Part shown: one piece after another, positions 1-11,714 of the stretch
How positions within the stretch are numbered: the stretch's first letter is position 1
How the letters are laid out: the number at the start of each line of letters is the position of its first letter
Assembly: GCA_024291935.2 (NCBI GenBank)
Contig: CM044318.1
Location: forward strand, 83,028,001-83,092,000
Origin: Okapia johnstoni
Lineage: Eukaryota > Chordata > Mammalia > Artiodactyla > Giraffidae
Length of the DNA: 64,000 nucleotides
Direction: 5' to 3'
The notes under the pieces: model-generated
The model's input: the letters and a program-made list of their open reading frames with translations, nothing else
The model's database searches: none
What the model was told of the DNA's origin: nothing
Program-made: the position numbers and the translations under genes

Positions 1-128
1 CCTCACTATGACCTCACCTTAATGTAATCACATCGGCAAAGGTCCAAGTTCCCCAAAAAGGTCATATTCACAAGGTACCAGGACTTGAATGCATCTTTCC
101 AGGAGACATAATTCAACCCATAAAAGAC
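1..128 (-). mobile_element. MaLR (MLT1-like) LTR end, reverse orientation
   Basis: The ending pattern (aaggtcatattcacaaggta, then ccagga, then attcaaccca) resembles the reverse complement of the 5' part of MLT1-type LTRs. It is cut by the window edge. Old and diverged. Confidence 0.45.
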
Positions 129-217
129 CCCAATCATTGTTGGACAGAATCCCTTTTCTGGCATAGAACATTCCAGACCAGGTATGGCTTCACCTTGGAT
201 TTATCTTGAACTTCATT

Positions 218-282
218 TGTGTGTGTGTGTGTCTTTCTATGTGTGCTCATAGGTGTGCATGCATGTGTGTGTGTGTGTGTGT
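218..282. repeat. Interrupted (TG)n microsatellite
   Basis: Two TG runs (218-232 and about 264-282) are separated by a TG-rich spacer with GCATGCATG. Confidence 0.85.
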
Positions 283-557
283 TTTCCCTCTCAGGGTTTT
301 TACCATGTCCTGTCTATGGCAAAGGGAGTAGTGTCCCTGCAGTGCTCACTTTTACTGAGCCCTTAACATTCAGGAAAACTTGCTTTCATTAATTGAGGAG
401 CAGGTCCTGAGGCAGAGATGTGCTGCCTCCCAGGTCGGTGGGCCCTGAGCTAGTTAGCAGAACTCTGGGTACAGAGGTACAGAGGGTGCTGAAAGACAAG
501 AGAAACTGGATTTGATTCTAAAGTTTCTTATCATAGGTGGTGGAAGGAGTTACTACA

Positions 558-678
558 TTTTTTTTTTTTGAATGCCCCACGCAGCATGCTGAATCTTAGT
601 TTCCTGACCAGGGATTGAACCCATACCACCTGCCGTGGAGGCATGGGGTCTTAACCACTGGACCACCAGGGAAGCCCC
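558..678 (-). mobile_element. CHR-type tRNA-derived SINE, reverse
   Basis: A T-run followed by the reverse complement of the promoter head (ends ccaccagggaagcccc). Flanked by imperfect duplications agttactaca (548-557) and agttacttcac (679-689). It appears inserted in a MIR-like stretch. Confidence 0.85.
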
Positions 679-689
679 AGTTACTTCAC

Positions 690-805
690 TTTTTGAGCCT
701 TAATTTTCCCACTAGTCCCATGAGATTAATGCCTACTTCTTGGGTTGCTTTTATCAGTAAATAATAGATCTATTGAGTGCTTAGTAGCTAATCAATAAAT
801 GTTGT
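690..805 (+). repeat. MIR-like fragment
   Basis: The phrases 'gagccttaattttcccact', 'attgagtgcttagtagc' and 'caataaatgttg' follow the central and 3' parts of MIR in plus orientation. The 5' part may lie before the SINE at 558-678. Confidence 0.4.
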
Positions 806-899
806 TTTCCAAGTCCTTCTGTTTCTGACAATTTTCCTTTCATTAGACATCATTTCTATTTAACATAAGAATGAAGAAGAATGTGAAAGGTAAATGGAA

Positions 900-1283
900 A
901 TGTTTGTAATTCCCTCACCCAAGGATAATCGTTATTTAAATTTTTATGTTATTTCCTGACTATCTTTTTCAATGCATATATTTACATACACTATTTCTGC
1001 AAAATCAGTTTCATTCTGTACATATTTGTTTTGGAACCACTCTCAGTTAACAAGACAGTAAGTACATTTTCATATTTAATTAAATGGTCCTCTAAAGCAT
1101 GGTTTATAATGGCTGCAGAGTAATCCATTATGGACATAACATATTTCTTCAATAAATAATATTTTGTCAGCCCTTTTGGCTGTTTCCAATATTTTACTCT
1201 TTTAAACAATGTTGTTAGAAATGTTCTTCTGTATAAAACATTGTGCATCTCTCCAATTATTCCTCTTAGAATTCAGTTATCTA
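900..1283 (-). mobile_element. Old L1 fragment, reverse
   Basis: AT-rich; contains the reverse L1 ORF2/3' phrases 'ggctgcagagtaatccatta', 'ggctgtttccaatattttac' and 'aaacaatgttgttagaaatg'. Diverged. Confidence 0.5.
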
Positions 1284-1393
1284 GGGGAATTCCTGGCAGT
1301 TCAGTGGTTAGGACTCAATGATTTTATTGTGGTGAACTGGGTTCAATTCCTGGTCAGGAAACTAAGATTCCATGGTATGGAAAAAAAAAAAGG
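1284..1393 (+). mobile_element. CHR-type SINE
   Basis: The head reads ggaattcctggcagttcagtgg, followed by a 'ggttcaattcctggtcagga' B-box-like segment and an A-run at 1380-1391. Short duplications agttatc occur at 1275-1281 and 1401-1407. It lies in or beside the old L1 fragment. Confidence 0.8.
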
Positions 1394-1789
1394 CAAGAAA
1401 AGTTATCAGGAATAGGATGACTTAAATCCACTCCCTAAAGGACCATTTCATAACGTCTTCTTGCTTCCTTCTTTCCTTCCTCCTGCTCATCTCAGTTGAT
1501 AACCTTCCCTCTTGATGTCAATGAGAAGACAGAAGCCATCATGAGAACTTTCTTACCTCCCCTTGACCAAGTCCATCCATCTGCATTACCTGGACCATCA
1601 CACTGTCTGGCCTCCCTCCCACATAGATGAAGTTCAGCCCCTCCACTTGGGTCCTGGGTCCCACCCTCTCTTGCTGACTCACTGACACTGCTCCTAAAAC
1701 CTCTCGACTTTCTCTTCTGCATCTTCATAGATCTTCACTAGATCTGGAACATCCCATCCCCAACACCATGCAGACACCTAGAGATCTAT

Positions 1790-2060
1790 CTCCTGGGTTT
1801 GTCTTCTATGACTGCTATCACAAAAGACCACAAACTTAGTGGCTTCAAACACAAATGTATTGTCTTACAGTTCTGGAAGTCAGAAGTCCAAAATAGGTTT
1901 TTAGTGGGCTAAAATCAAGTGTCAGCAGAGTTGCGTTCCTTCTGGAGCTCCAGGAGAGAATCTATTTCCTTCCCTTTTCCAGCCTCTTATAAAGACCACT
2001 GTGGTTACCTTGCCATCAAGAAAACCCAGGACAATATTCCCATCTTGAAACCCTTAATCA
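1790..2060 (-). mobile_element. MaLR (MLT1-like) LTR, reverse
   Basis: The series 'accacaaacttagtggcttc', 'cttacagttctggaagtcag', 'gttgcgttccttctggagct' and 'cccttttccagcctct' is the reverse-orientation signature of this LTR group. It is followed directly by a SINE at 2062. Confidence 0.6.
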
Positions 2061-2061
2061 A

Positions 2062-2250
2062 GGGCTTCCCTGGCAGTCCAGTGGTTAAGAATCCACCTTG
2101 CAAGGCAGGGGATGCAGGTTCCATACCTGGTCTGGGAACTAAGATCTCCAAGGCAACAAAGCCCACTCACCACAACTAAGAATTCACGCACTGCAGTGAA
2201 AGAGTCCACATGACACAGAAAGATCTTGAGCGCTGCAACCAAGACCCAGT
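2062..2250 (+). mobile_element. CHR-type SINE
   Basis: Head gggcttccctggcagtccag, with the long CHR body (cccactcaccacaactaaga, then gaaagagtccacatgaca, then gctgcaaccaagacccagtg). Confidence 0.85.
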
Positions 2251-3530
2251 GCCTCTCCTGCTTGGCGTGTCCAAGGCTGATCTCCAGGTCCCTCCACCCC
2301 CACTAGTCCAGCAGTGCATTCCCATCTCACCAAATGACATGGGGCACCCAGATGCTCTGGCAAAAAGTATGGATTCATATTGATTCTCTGCTTTCCCTTG
2401 AAACCAGCATCCCAGGCATCAGCACGTCCTGAAGGTGCCACCTTTACCACGCATCCCAAGATGACCTGTGCAACACCCCTCGCACTGTTCCCCACTCTCT
2501 TGGGTCACTCGACAGGCCTCCAAAAATATCCCTGCTTCTTGTCCTGGCCTATAGTCTGTTTCCCATGCAGAAGCCAGCACAATCTTTAAAATATACATCA
2601 AATTCTGTCATTCTTGTACTCAGATCCTCCAATCAGAGCATGTACAAGATCGAGATGGTAACCACAGGGCATGCGTCTCAGACACGTCCAATTAAGGACT
2701 TTGCTGATGACCAATGGCCGGGTAGAAGATTCAGGGCAACCTTAGTCCTGCTGATAGCATTTCGGGAAGTAAGCTACAAAACAGGAAACAAAAGAGTGAG
2801 ATGGACACTTAGAAGAGATACGCATTAGAATCAGGAATGTCTGATAAGCAGTGCACTCACTGGTAAAATTAACAGAAATGTGATAGATGAGGAGATGTTT
2901 GAAAATCTACAACTGGCCAGGGGTTTAAAAACAAAAAAATTTCCAAGAGGTCCGGTGATTGAGCCAGGCAGAAGCTCAGAAGCCTGGCTGTACATTAGAA
3001 GTAGCTCAAAAGAATGTGGACAACATCATTGCCTGGGCCTTCCGTGGATGGTGTCAGTCAGAACCTGTGGGCGTGAGGTGCCAGCATCAGCACATTTTAA
3101 AAGCTCTCCACACAAGTCTGCTTTGAGGACTGAGAACCGCCGGTGAAGGGTGTGAACATGAGTGTGGAGATAAGGAGAGTCAACCGAAGAGAAGGTGGAA
3201 AATGAGAAGATGAAGCAACTGAGAGGTCAAGGTGTCCAGTGGTCATTTATGCAGACGCTCAAGTCTCCACCAGCTGCAGAGCAGAGAAATTCCACTGTGG
3301 TTAGAGATGCTTTCTTGAACTGACTTCCTGGGCACTTTGTTGGGAGAAGATGGGCAGTTTGTGGTGGGGGCCAGGAATGCGGGCTTCCTAGGGCCACTCT
3401 GGCCTCTGAGGATCTCCCTCAGGTCCCTGCAAGAGCAGAGCTGAGGCCCAAGAGTGGGTGATCTAAGTCAGAACACGCCAAGCTCAGGGGACCACTTTTG
3501 CATCCACGGCAGGCATAGTAATGCCCCCCT
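2251..3530. other. No gene or clear repeat recognised
   Basis: About 1.3 kb of average-composition sequence. Open frames of up to about 100 codons occur on both strands but show no domain, splice structure or codon pattern. Confidence 0.5.
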
Positions 3531-3534
3531 GAAC

Positions 3535-3790
3535 TGATTGGTGGACTGATTGGTGTCCCCCCAAATCCATGTCCCCCTAGAAAGTCAGACTATTTTACTT
3601 GGAAATAGGGTCTTTGGAGGCGGAATTACACTAGGATGAGACCATACTGGATTGGAGTGGTCTCTAAATCCAAAGGCTGGTGTCCTTAAAAGAAGAAAGG
3701 ACACATAGGTACCCAGGGGAGAAAGGGGCCACGTGAAGGCAGAGGGACACGTGGAGGACCTAGAGCTCCTCCCGACAGAAGGGGATATGT
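3535..3790 (+). mobile_element. MaLR (MLT1-like) LTR fragment
   Basis: Plus-orientation phrases: 'gtccccccaaatccatgt', 'tttacttggaaatagggtct', 'actaggatgagaccatactg', 'ggctggtgtccttaaaagaa'. The 3' end is interrupted by the next SINE. Confidence 0.65.
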
Positions 3791-3800
3791 GCACCCTTTA

Positions 3801-4074
3801 TTTTTTTTAAGATCTGTTTATGTATTCACTTTTGGTCTTCATTGCTGTGCAGGCTTTTCTCTAATTGCAGTGAGCGGGGGCTACTCTCTAATTGCGGGGC
3901 ATGGGTTTTTCATCGCAGTGGCTTCTCTTGTTGAGGAGCGTAGGCTCTAGGGCATGCAGGCTTCAGCAGTTGCAGCATGCAGGTTTGGTTGCTCCATGGC
4001 TTATGGGATCTTCCTGGACCAGGGCTCAAACCCACGTCCTCTTAAAACCACTAGACCTCCACCAGGGAAGCCCC
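3801..4074 (-). mobile_element. CHR-type SINE with long body, reverse
   Basis: It begins with a T-run and ends ccaccagggaagcccc. Target-site duplication tgt(g/a)caccctttа-type: 3788-3800 and 4075-4087 match at 12 of 13 bases. Confidence 0.9.
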
Positions 4075-4087
4075 TGTACACCCTTTA

Positions 4088-4559
4088 GTCCCTTAGAGCT
4101 TTTCATGATTTCAGTTTTTATATTTAATTTTATAATCCAACAGCCTTTAGCCAATTTCTTGTAGATACTTTGAGAATCTGACGCAAGCTATTGATGCCCC
4201 CACCTCCGAGGAACATAAACATATGCATGCAAAAATTTGCCACAATTAAGAACATTCTCAATCCTGTTGCAGCTTCTTTTGGTTTACAGCCTGAAGCAGA
4301 GGACTTGTTTCAAAAAGGCTCTCTTGTCCCACTAGCATGTCCCATAAACAGAAGTTTCAAATATCAAACAGAAGGCTTTTAATCCCTCGGGCCAAGGTGT
4401 TCACCTCTAGAAAAAGAAGGTTAAAAAACAAAATGAAACAAAAAAACCTCGTTTAAAAATGAACCAAGTCAACCCTGAATGGGGAACTCAGATATACGTA
4501 GAGCCAAGTCCGCAGGAGCATCATTCATGAGTGCCGAAAGGTGTGGACATCTGAAATGT
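4088..4559. other. No gene or clear repeat recognised
   Basis: Intergenic sequence with A-rich patches and no supportable coding signal. Confidence 0.5.
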
Positions 4560-4785
4560 TCATGGACGGATTGATGGATAAACAAATGGTCTATCTGTAC
4601 AGTATTATTCAGCCTTAAAAGAAATGAAATTCTGACAAGTGTTATAACATACATGAACCCTGAAAACAGTATGCTGTGTAAAATAAGCCAGACACAGAAG
4701 AACAAATATTATACAATCATCCTTATATGAGATACCTAACAGAGGCAAACTTATAGAGACAGAAAGGAGAATTGAGAACCGAGTG
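4560..4785 (+). mobile_element. L1 3' fragment
   Basis: 'cattattcagccttaaaaga'-type, 'aaaataagccagacacagaa' and 'ccttatatgagatacctaac' phrases are typical of the 3' end of mammalian L1 ORF2/3' UTR. Confidence 0.75.
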
Positions 4786-4786
4786 G

Positions 4787-4912
4787 GACTTCCCTGGTGG
4801 CCCAGTGGCTAAGGCCCAGGTCCCCATTCTTCCAAAGCAGAGGGCCTGGGTTTGATCCCTGGTCAGGAACTAGATTCTACATGCCACAGTTTAAGATCCT
4901 GCTTGCAGCAAT
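4787..4912 (+). mobile_element. CHR-type SINE
   Basis: Head gggacttccctggtggccca, B-box-like 'gggtttgatccctggtcagg', then 'ctacatgccaca'. Confidence 0.85.
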
Positions 4913-4999
4913 GAACCTGTTGATGCCACTGGGCTGCCCCTTTGTTGATTTCTTCATTCATTTGATATATGTTTGCTAAGAACCTACCAGGTGTCAGAG

Positions 5000-5214
5000 G
5001 CTTCCCAGGTGGCTCAGTGGTAAAGACTCCGCCTGCCAAAGCAGGAGACCCAAGAGACGTGGGTTCTATCCCTAGGTCGGGAAGATCCCCTGGAGAAGGA
5101 AATGGCAACCCATTCCAGTGTTCTTGCTTGGGAAATCCCATGGACAGGAACTTAGCAGGCTACAGTCCATAGAGTCTCAAAGAGCCAGACCCAGCTGAGC
5201 GACTGAACAACAGC
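5000..5214 (+). mobile_element. Bov-tA SINE
   Basis: tRNA-Glu-derived head (ggcttcccaggtggctcagt) plus the BovB-type tail ('aacccattccagtgttctt' and 'gctacagtccatagagtc'). Imperfect flanking duplications surround it. Confidence 0.95.
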
Positions 5215-5229
5215 AACTGGGTGCCAGAA

Positions 5230-5595
5230 GTCATGCAAAACAGGATGGACAGAACACACACACAAGACTGGTTTCCTCTCATCCCGGAGCTTCAGCTGGA
5301 TGTCAACATGTGCTGCTCTGGCCCCCTTCAGAACTGAATCACTCTTTCTGCCAACTGCTGGGAGTGCTGGCAGAGGATGTCGCTCAGCTGGTTCTCCGTC
5401 CAAGCATCACAAAGGCCATCCCAAGTCTAAGATCGTGCATCCCACCTGGGGATAGCTCACATCCAACAACCAGCCCCTGATGGGGGATAAAGGGCTGGCC
5501 AAGGAGGTGATCCCTGAGAAGTCAGTCCATCTACAGAGCCCCCAGGGAACGTGCTGACGCTTATGTTAAACTGTAACACGAGAGACACAGACACA
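5230..5595. other. No gene or clear repeat recognised
   Basis: Short unassigned stretch between a Bov-tA and an L1 3' fragment. Confidence 0.5.
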
Positions 5596-6322
5596 GAGAA
5601 CAAATGTGTGGACACCAAGGAGGGAAGGGGATGGTGGGATGGACCGAGAAACTGAGACTGACATGTATACGCTAATATGTATAAAACAGATAACTAAAGA
5701 GAACTTACTGTATAGTGCTGGGAGGGGAGAACCTGCTCATAGACATATAATAAGTTAACCTTAAAAGTGCATTGTAGTATGCAGTAGGTGCTCCCAGGTG
5801 GCTCAGCAGTAGAGAAGCCACCTGCCAAAGCAGGAGATGCAGGTTCAATTCCTGGGTCTGAGAGATCCCCTGGAGAAGGAAATGACAACCCACTAGTATT
5901 CTTGCCTGGAGAATCCCATGAACAGAGGAGCCTGGTGGGCTAAGTCTATGGAGTCGCACAGAGTCTGACACGATTGAGCAACTGGGCATATGCAATAGGT
6001 GCAAACAAATACTGTTTGATTCTGCTTCTACACGGTACCGACAACAGTCAAATTCATAGGATCAGAAAGTACATTGGTAGATACTAGGGGCCGGGGATGG
6101 GGTAGGGAGGGGGAACGGAGAGTTAGTGTTTATCGGGGCCAGAGTCTCAGTTTAGGAAGGTGGGAAATTCCAGAGATGGCTGATGGTGAGAGCTGCACAG
6201 CAATGTGAATACACTTAGTCCCACTGAACTGTAATATTTAAACTGTACTATTTAAATATGGTTAAATAGTTTGTTTTATAGTATGTGAGTTTTTTAATAA
6301 AAAATATTTTTTTAAAAAAAAA
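5596..6322 (+). mobile_element. L1 3' end, interrupted by a Bov-tA
   Basis: L1 3'-UTR phrases lie on both sides of the SINE at 5792-5988 ('aactgagactgacatgtata' before; 'gtcaaattcataggatcaga' after). A G-tract region is at 6087-6113, and an AATAAA/poly-A end is near 6296-6321. Confidence 0.75.
5792..5988 (+). mobile_element. Bov-tA SINE inside L1
   Basis: Complete head-to-tail Bov-tA. The flanking duplications tatgcagtaggtgc (5778-5791) and tatgcaataggtgc (5989-6002) differ by one base. Confidence 0.95.
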
Positions 6323-7496
6323 GCCCCGTATCACAGTTCAACTCCTCTTTTTCACCCGACCCTGCTCCCCCACCCCTGGCTCCCCCATAGGGTTGATCTG
6401 AAACATTCCTCCTAGGACTTTACCGCACACAAATCTCCTTCACAGTGTCTTGGTAACCTGACCTCAGACAAAGGGACAGCCACACAACTTCAAAAGCAAT
6501 GATAAGACAGCTCTGAGTGATTCCCACCAGGAGGAGGGAGAGGTTGTCTGCCTGAGTGGTCTTGGTTTTGGGGGGCCAGGCAGATTTTATCTGAAACATG
6601 AAGCATGAGAAGGACTTCCAGTGGTCACAGGTAGGAAGGCATTGCCTCAGAAGGGGCAGGCCTGATAGATGAGAAGGCAGGGGAGGGCCTGGTGCGTCCC
6701 CAAGACAGGAGGAGCCTGCTGACGACAGTCAACCTGCATGGGGACATTCTCCCATAAGTCAAGGAAGATGTTAGGACCTCAGGAAAATCAGGAACTTCAG
6801 GAAAAAGAGCTGGGAAAGGTTACATGTATTCAGTGTGGAGGTCTGAGAGGTGGAGAAAATGGCGTGATGAAATAAATTGCTATGGACACAGCTAAATTCT
6901 CTCTTTTGTAAGTTACATATGGATACATACAGCAACTGGCAGGAGAAAAACAGGAAAGCACTGTTTCTAAGATCCCTTTTCACAGATGGTGATTCAAACA
7001 CACGGAGTGAGGTTAAGCAATTTGTCTAAGGTCAACGATGTGTAGATTTATATTCCTGCAGGGCCATAGGGGCATATAGCAGCATATTTAACACTCACGT
7101 CAATAGAATTCATAAGTACATGGGCTTCTGGGGAGCTTTAAGGAATCTTAAAAGTTATCCACATGCTTGATGGAACAAGCGAAAACTGTGAGACTCAGAA
7201 GGGTTGACTAGCTCACCCAGGATCACAGAGCTATGAGAATCAGACTGGGTTCCAGTGCTCAGGAATTCTCAGGACAGGGTAGCTATGGAAAGTTCTGTTG
7301 GCAACATAGTGCAATGGGGGTGTTAAATCCTCCTCAGGCTTTAGACCAGATTTATAAGCAGCCCAATAGACAGCACACTTTGCTCAGTCCCCATGACTGA
7401 TGGTCAAGAACTGTAGAAATTGTGTACTTCGGTGTGCTCCATTGAGATCCAGAAAAATTTTAACGTGGTCCATTGCTAGGTGATATGGCATCAAAT
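6323..7496. other. Mostly unassigned; weak MIR fragments
   Basis: About 7140-7262 carries a reverse MIR-like pattern ('gtgagactcagaagggttga', 'ctcacccaggatcacagagc'). A similar weaker one lies at 6960-7045. No coding evidence. Confidence 0.45.
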
Positions 7497-7652
7497 TGGT
7501 GGTTTAGTCTCTAAGTCGTGTCCAATTCTTGTGACCCTGCCAGGCTGCCAGGCTCCTTCTGTCCATGGGATTAACTAGAGTGGGTTCCCATTTCCTTTTC
7601 CAGGGGATCTTCCTGAACCAATCCAGGAATTGAACCTGGGCATCAAATGACG
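7497..7652 (-). mobile_element. Diverged Bov-tA SINE, reverse
   Basis: Reverse tail and body phrases: 'agtctctaagtcgtgtccaa', 'ggctccttctgtccatggga', 'caggggatcttcctgaacca'. Confidence 0.8.
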
Positions 7653-7699
7653 ACCTTCATATCATGACATCTTGTGTCTTGGGGCCATCTCATAGCATG

Positions 7700-7915
7700 T
7701 AGGCCTGCCATGATTCCCTATCACTCAGCTGCCCAGCCTCATCTTCCCCTGTTCTGTACCACCCTTGTGGGCCCCAGCGACACAGAACCACGAGCCACCC
7801 CCAGGCCACCATGTTGTCATGACCAGTGCCTTTACATATGCTGCATGTGTTTCCTGGCTCCTGCCTTCCCCTGCTCTTCCAGGGAAGTCCTACTTCTTCA
7901 AGACTGTTTTTAAAA
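7700..7915 (+). mobile_element. L2 3' fragment (likely)
   Basis: 'gtgcctttacatatgctgca' followed by 'ctcttccagggaagtcctac' follows the L2 3' region. Old and diverged. Confidence 0.45.
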
Positions 7916-7917
7916 AA

Positions 7918-8690
7918 GTCACTACATCTATGTTTGCAGCTGCAGTATTCACAACAGCCAAGGGATAGACACAATCCAAATGCCCATCAAAGGATGAATG
8001 GATAAACAACATCTGGTACATATATACAATGGAATGTTATTCAACCTTGAAAAGAAAGGAAATTCTGATGCACATTATGACATGGATGAACCTTGAAGAT
8101 ACTATGCAAAGTGAAATAAGCCAGACCCAAAAAGACATGTGTTGTATAATTCCGCTTATATGAGATCCCTAGAGCAGTCAAATTCACAAAGACAGAAGGT
8201 AGAATGCCAGGCTGTGGGGGGAAGGGGGGAAGAGAAGCTGGGGGAAGGGGGGTTATTGTTTAATGGGTACAGAGCTACAGTTTGGGAAGATGAAAACATC
8301 CTGGAAATTGATTGGACAACAAAATGAATACATACACTTAGCACTACTTAACTGTGCCCTCAGAAATGGTTACAGTGGGACCTTCCTGGTAGTCCAGTGG
8401 TTAAGAATCCACCTGCCAGTGCAGGAGACGTGGGATCGATCCCTGGTCCAGGAGGATACCACATGCCGCAGAGCAACTAAGTCCGTGCACCGCAACTTCT
8501 GAGCCTGTAAGCCTAGAGCCCGCGCCCCACAACGAGAGAAGCCAGCACAGTGAGAAGCCCACGAACTGCAACCTGAGAGCAGCCGGAGATAAATAAATGC
8601 TTAAAAAATTGTAAAAATGAGAAATTAGTTAAGATAGTAAATTTTATGTGATGTGCATTTTACTATAATTTGGAAAAATATTTTTAAACT
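7918..8690 (+). mobile_element. L1 3' end, interrupted by a CHR SINE
   Basis: Contains L1 phrases 'cacaacagccaagggataga', 'caatggaatgttattcaacc' and 'gtgaaataagccagacccaa', a G-rich segment at 8216-8252, and resumes after the SINE (8611-8690). Confidence 0.85.
8378..8610 (+). mobile_element. CHR-type SINE inside L1
   Basis: Head gggaccttcctggtagtcca and the full CHR body ending 'gataaataaatgcttaaaaa'. Confidence 0.9.
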
Positions 8691-8699
8691 TTTTAAATA

Positions 8700-9825
8700 T
8701 ATTTTTTAAAAACTCTATCCTCTGGTAACGATTTCTGTGAGCCCTTACTGAGGCAATTCACTCCTCCCAGCCAGGTCTGGTTATGACCTTCTGGACACAC
8801 TTCTTCTGAAGTGTGCCGACCACCGTGGAACTATTAACACCGAGGTGCTGTCTTCAGCAAATGAGGGACCTGCCTGATTGCTGTGGGTCTCTGTAGCTGC
8901 AGCCCCTATGCGAGCACGTGGCTAGATGATGGCTGCTCAATTAGGACCCTAAGTAGGATGTTATCGGGAGGTGTCAAGCCTTCCCCATCTCTTGGATATA
9001 ATCGTAGGTCCATGACGCCTCTACGACTGACAAGCCATTTGTAAAGAATTGGCTTGACAGATTGAACACTCTCCCCTTCAAAAATGGAGATGAATAAGAA
9101 AATATTGAGCATCCTGAAGCCATGGGATGATTTACAGAGACATTAACAAGAGCTGAGCCCTGCCCAGCTCAACTTTGCATTGTTGGCATCTAATTCACCT
9201 CCAAAGCCTTCCTCCCCTTATCAGGATCTGCAATCCACAAGTCCATAAATATCGCAGTGGCATGTGACCGGGGCAGTCAGGGAAGTCAGCCGTGGTGATA
9301 AAAGTGTCTCTCGAAGAGGCTGGAGGATGCATCACAGCAAAGGGTGGACAAGAGACGGGCCGTCTCCCACAAGGGTTCATTACAGGCCTGGGGTTTGGGA
9401 TCCAGGCGCAAAGGTGTCTTGGAGGGTGGAAGGAAGGATGGGGCAGGAAAGCCCCTGAGGCCAGGAACCGTCCCTGGGTGCCTCCTCCTCCTCCTGAGCT
9501 GTCTCCTCCTCTCGGGGCTTGTGCTTTGGATCAAGTGTGAGGTGTTACTAAGTCCCTATATGTTCTTATAGCCTCCCTCTCCATCCTCCAATGGTCAGCC
9601 TCTAATCTTGGTTTGGGATGTAAAGAGGAGACAGCTAAATGGGGCAAGTGCCCCAAAGAGGGGAGAGTGGTCAACCCCGAGATATGAAAGGAGAGGGTTC
9701 ATCACTGGGAGCTGGGTGAAGGGGCTGCAGTTGACCGTAAATGAATCTCTCAGAGCCAAGGTCACCTGGGGGTCAAACACGATGCATATAGGACCTCCAG
9801 GGCAAATGAGCCTTTAAAAGGGATA
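8700..9825. other. No gene or clear repeat recognised
   Basis: Unassigned sequence with several overlapping short open frames near 9260-9570 on both strands and no coding signature. Possibly unique DNA. Confidence 0.5.
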
Positions 9826-9827
9826 CA

Positions 9828-9969
9828 AGGGACTTCCTTGGCAGTCCAGTCATTAAGACTTGGTGTTTCCAATGCAGGGGTCACATGTGTGATCCCTGGT
9901 GGAGGAACTAAGATCCCATATGCTGTGTAACATGGCCAAAAATTATATATATATATATATATATATATG
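9828..9969 (+). mobile_element. CHR-type SINE with (TA)n tail
   Basis: Head gggacttccttggcagtcca; body ends 'gtaacatggccaaaaatta'. The tail has become a (TA)n run at 9942-9968. Confidence 0.85.
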
Positions 9970-10017
9970 ATCCTAGAGCAAACAGCAATCCCTGGACCCA
10001 ACTAAATGGCTTTGCTG

Positions 10018-10228
10018 ATAATAACAATGATAACTTACATTGACTGAACACTTGCTTAAAGCCGCATACTGTGACCAGCATTTTTAAGTGGGCTATCTCA
10101 TTCATTTAATCCTCCAAGAACCCTATACGGTATCTTCCACTATCTCCACTTTTCTGTCCAGGAAAGTGAGGCACGGAGAAGTCCAGTGACCTGCTCCAGG
10201 ACCCATGAGACGTGGGCACCAAAGTGGA
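10018..10228 (-). mobile_element. MIR, reverse
   Basis: The phrases 'gactgaacacttgcttaaag', 'gggctatctcattcatttaa' and 'gtccaggaaagtgaggcacg' match reverse-orientation MIR. Confidence 0.65.
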
Positions 10229-10229
10229 G

Positions 10230-11510
10230 AGGCCGGAAGGGATCCTCTGTGAATCAAGATGAAGAGCTGCCACCCTGGGGCTGGGTAGCTGTGGAAACAC
10301 ACGCTAGAGACGTGCCAGCAATTGTCATTACCCACAGGCAGAGAGTCCAGAGCTGGACACGGAGCATCATCCAGGCGTTAAGCATTCACGTTAATCAGAT
10401 TGGTGCTTCAGTGATGGGGGCAGCAGAAGAAGCGTGGGCAAGACATACAGGCTGTGCCCACCTGGGGATGGCGAGGTGTGGGCAGTGTGCTGGCAATCGG
10501 GGGACCCAGAGCAGCTGCTGTGGACAGGGAAGGCACGCTGCCACCCCAGGGTCCCCTCCCACACACACCAGCTAGACCTTGGCCACCCACACAAGCTGTC
10601 CGGATCTGGCAGCTCAGGCTCACAGACATCCACGTCCTCCGGGGAAAGGAGAGGGCCACCCCTCGGCAAGAATCCTCTAGGGACTCTGCCCCCATATTTC
10701 CAGAATCTTCTACCTGCACCTTCTCCAGAATCTGTAACAAAATCTGCCTGAAAACGCAGGCTTAATTTTCAACGATCACTCAGTAGAACCGGCAATGAAA
10801 ATGATGAAGTCCTTCCCCAGCAGATCCTGGGGAAACACACTCGCTCAGGCCATCCCAGCCCTGGAGATGTGCCGTGTGGGTGATGTTCGCACCACATCTC
10901 ACACTTGACATGCATTTAGTGGGGTCCCCCGTGGGCCAGGAGCTAGCTATGCTGTGTCCTGGGGCTATGAGGTCAAATGAGACCTGGGCTCAGCCCTCGA
11001 GGTGCTCACAGTTCTGGGGATGACATATCAGGCATGCATGTGCACTCTGCAGGGGCACAGTCATGGGTCGCTGCCCGGATTTGGGGGCACCCAGACCTCG
11101 AGGTGACAAGTGGAACACAGGGAACTACTCAGCAGGTGCCAGGGATGCTAGGAGAGTGTGGAGGATAAGACCAGGGAGGAAAGCAGCTAATGAAGGATGC
11201 ACTATCCAGCCAGCATCCCTGTGGGTTGAAGGAGTGTTCTGCTGGGAACCAGTGTAAGACACCTGCCTCTGAGCTACCCCCCAGAGGATGAGGAAGTGGG
11301 GTATTTATGCACCCACTCCCTCCAGTCATGGGTTAAGCCTGCTCCCAAAGCCTCTAGTTCTGACCTGCTGCACAGGGAGCAGCTGTCTCCATGGGCAAGC
11401 AGAAGCACTCAGGGTGGGGACTATGCTGGCACTGGAATGCCAGCTGGTCTAAACAGAAATGGTAAAGGCCAGTGGATGTGGCAGAGACCCTTCTAGTATC
11501 CCACCAAGAG
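10230..11510. other. No gene or clear repeat recognised
   Basis: Moderately GC-rich, with open frames up to 129 codons (10186-10575 +) that overlap frames on the other strand and carry no recognisable domain. Confidence 0.5.
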
Positions 11511-11535
11511 TCATGCACCTCCTGTGGTTATTTTT

Positions 11536-11714
11536 TAATGTTGAAAATTTTTATGTACTATTTATTTGGCTGCTCCAGGTCTTAATTGTGGCATGCAGGA
11601 TCTTCAGTTGCAGCCTGAGGGATCTAGTTCCCTGATCGGGGATTGAACCCAGGCTCCCAGTGTTGGGAGTGCGGAGTGTTAGCCACTAGACCACTGACTG
11701 TGGAGGTCCCTCCA
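11536..11714 (-). mobile_element. CHR-type SINE, reverse
   Basis: T/A-rich start, reverse body ('gttgcagcctgagggatcta', 'ccctgatcggggattgaacc'). Perfect 13-bp target duplication tgtggttattttt at 11523-11535 and 11715-11727. Confidence 0.93.
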
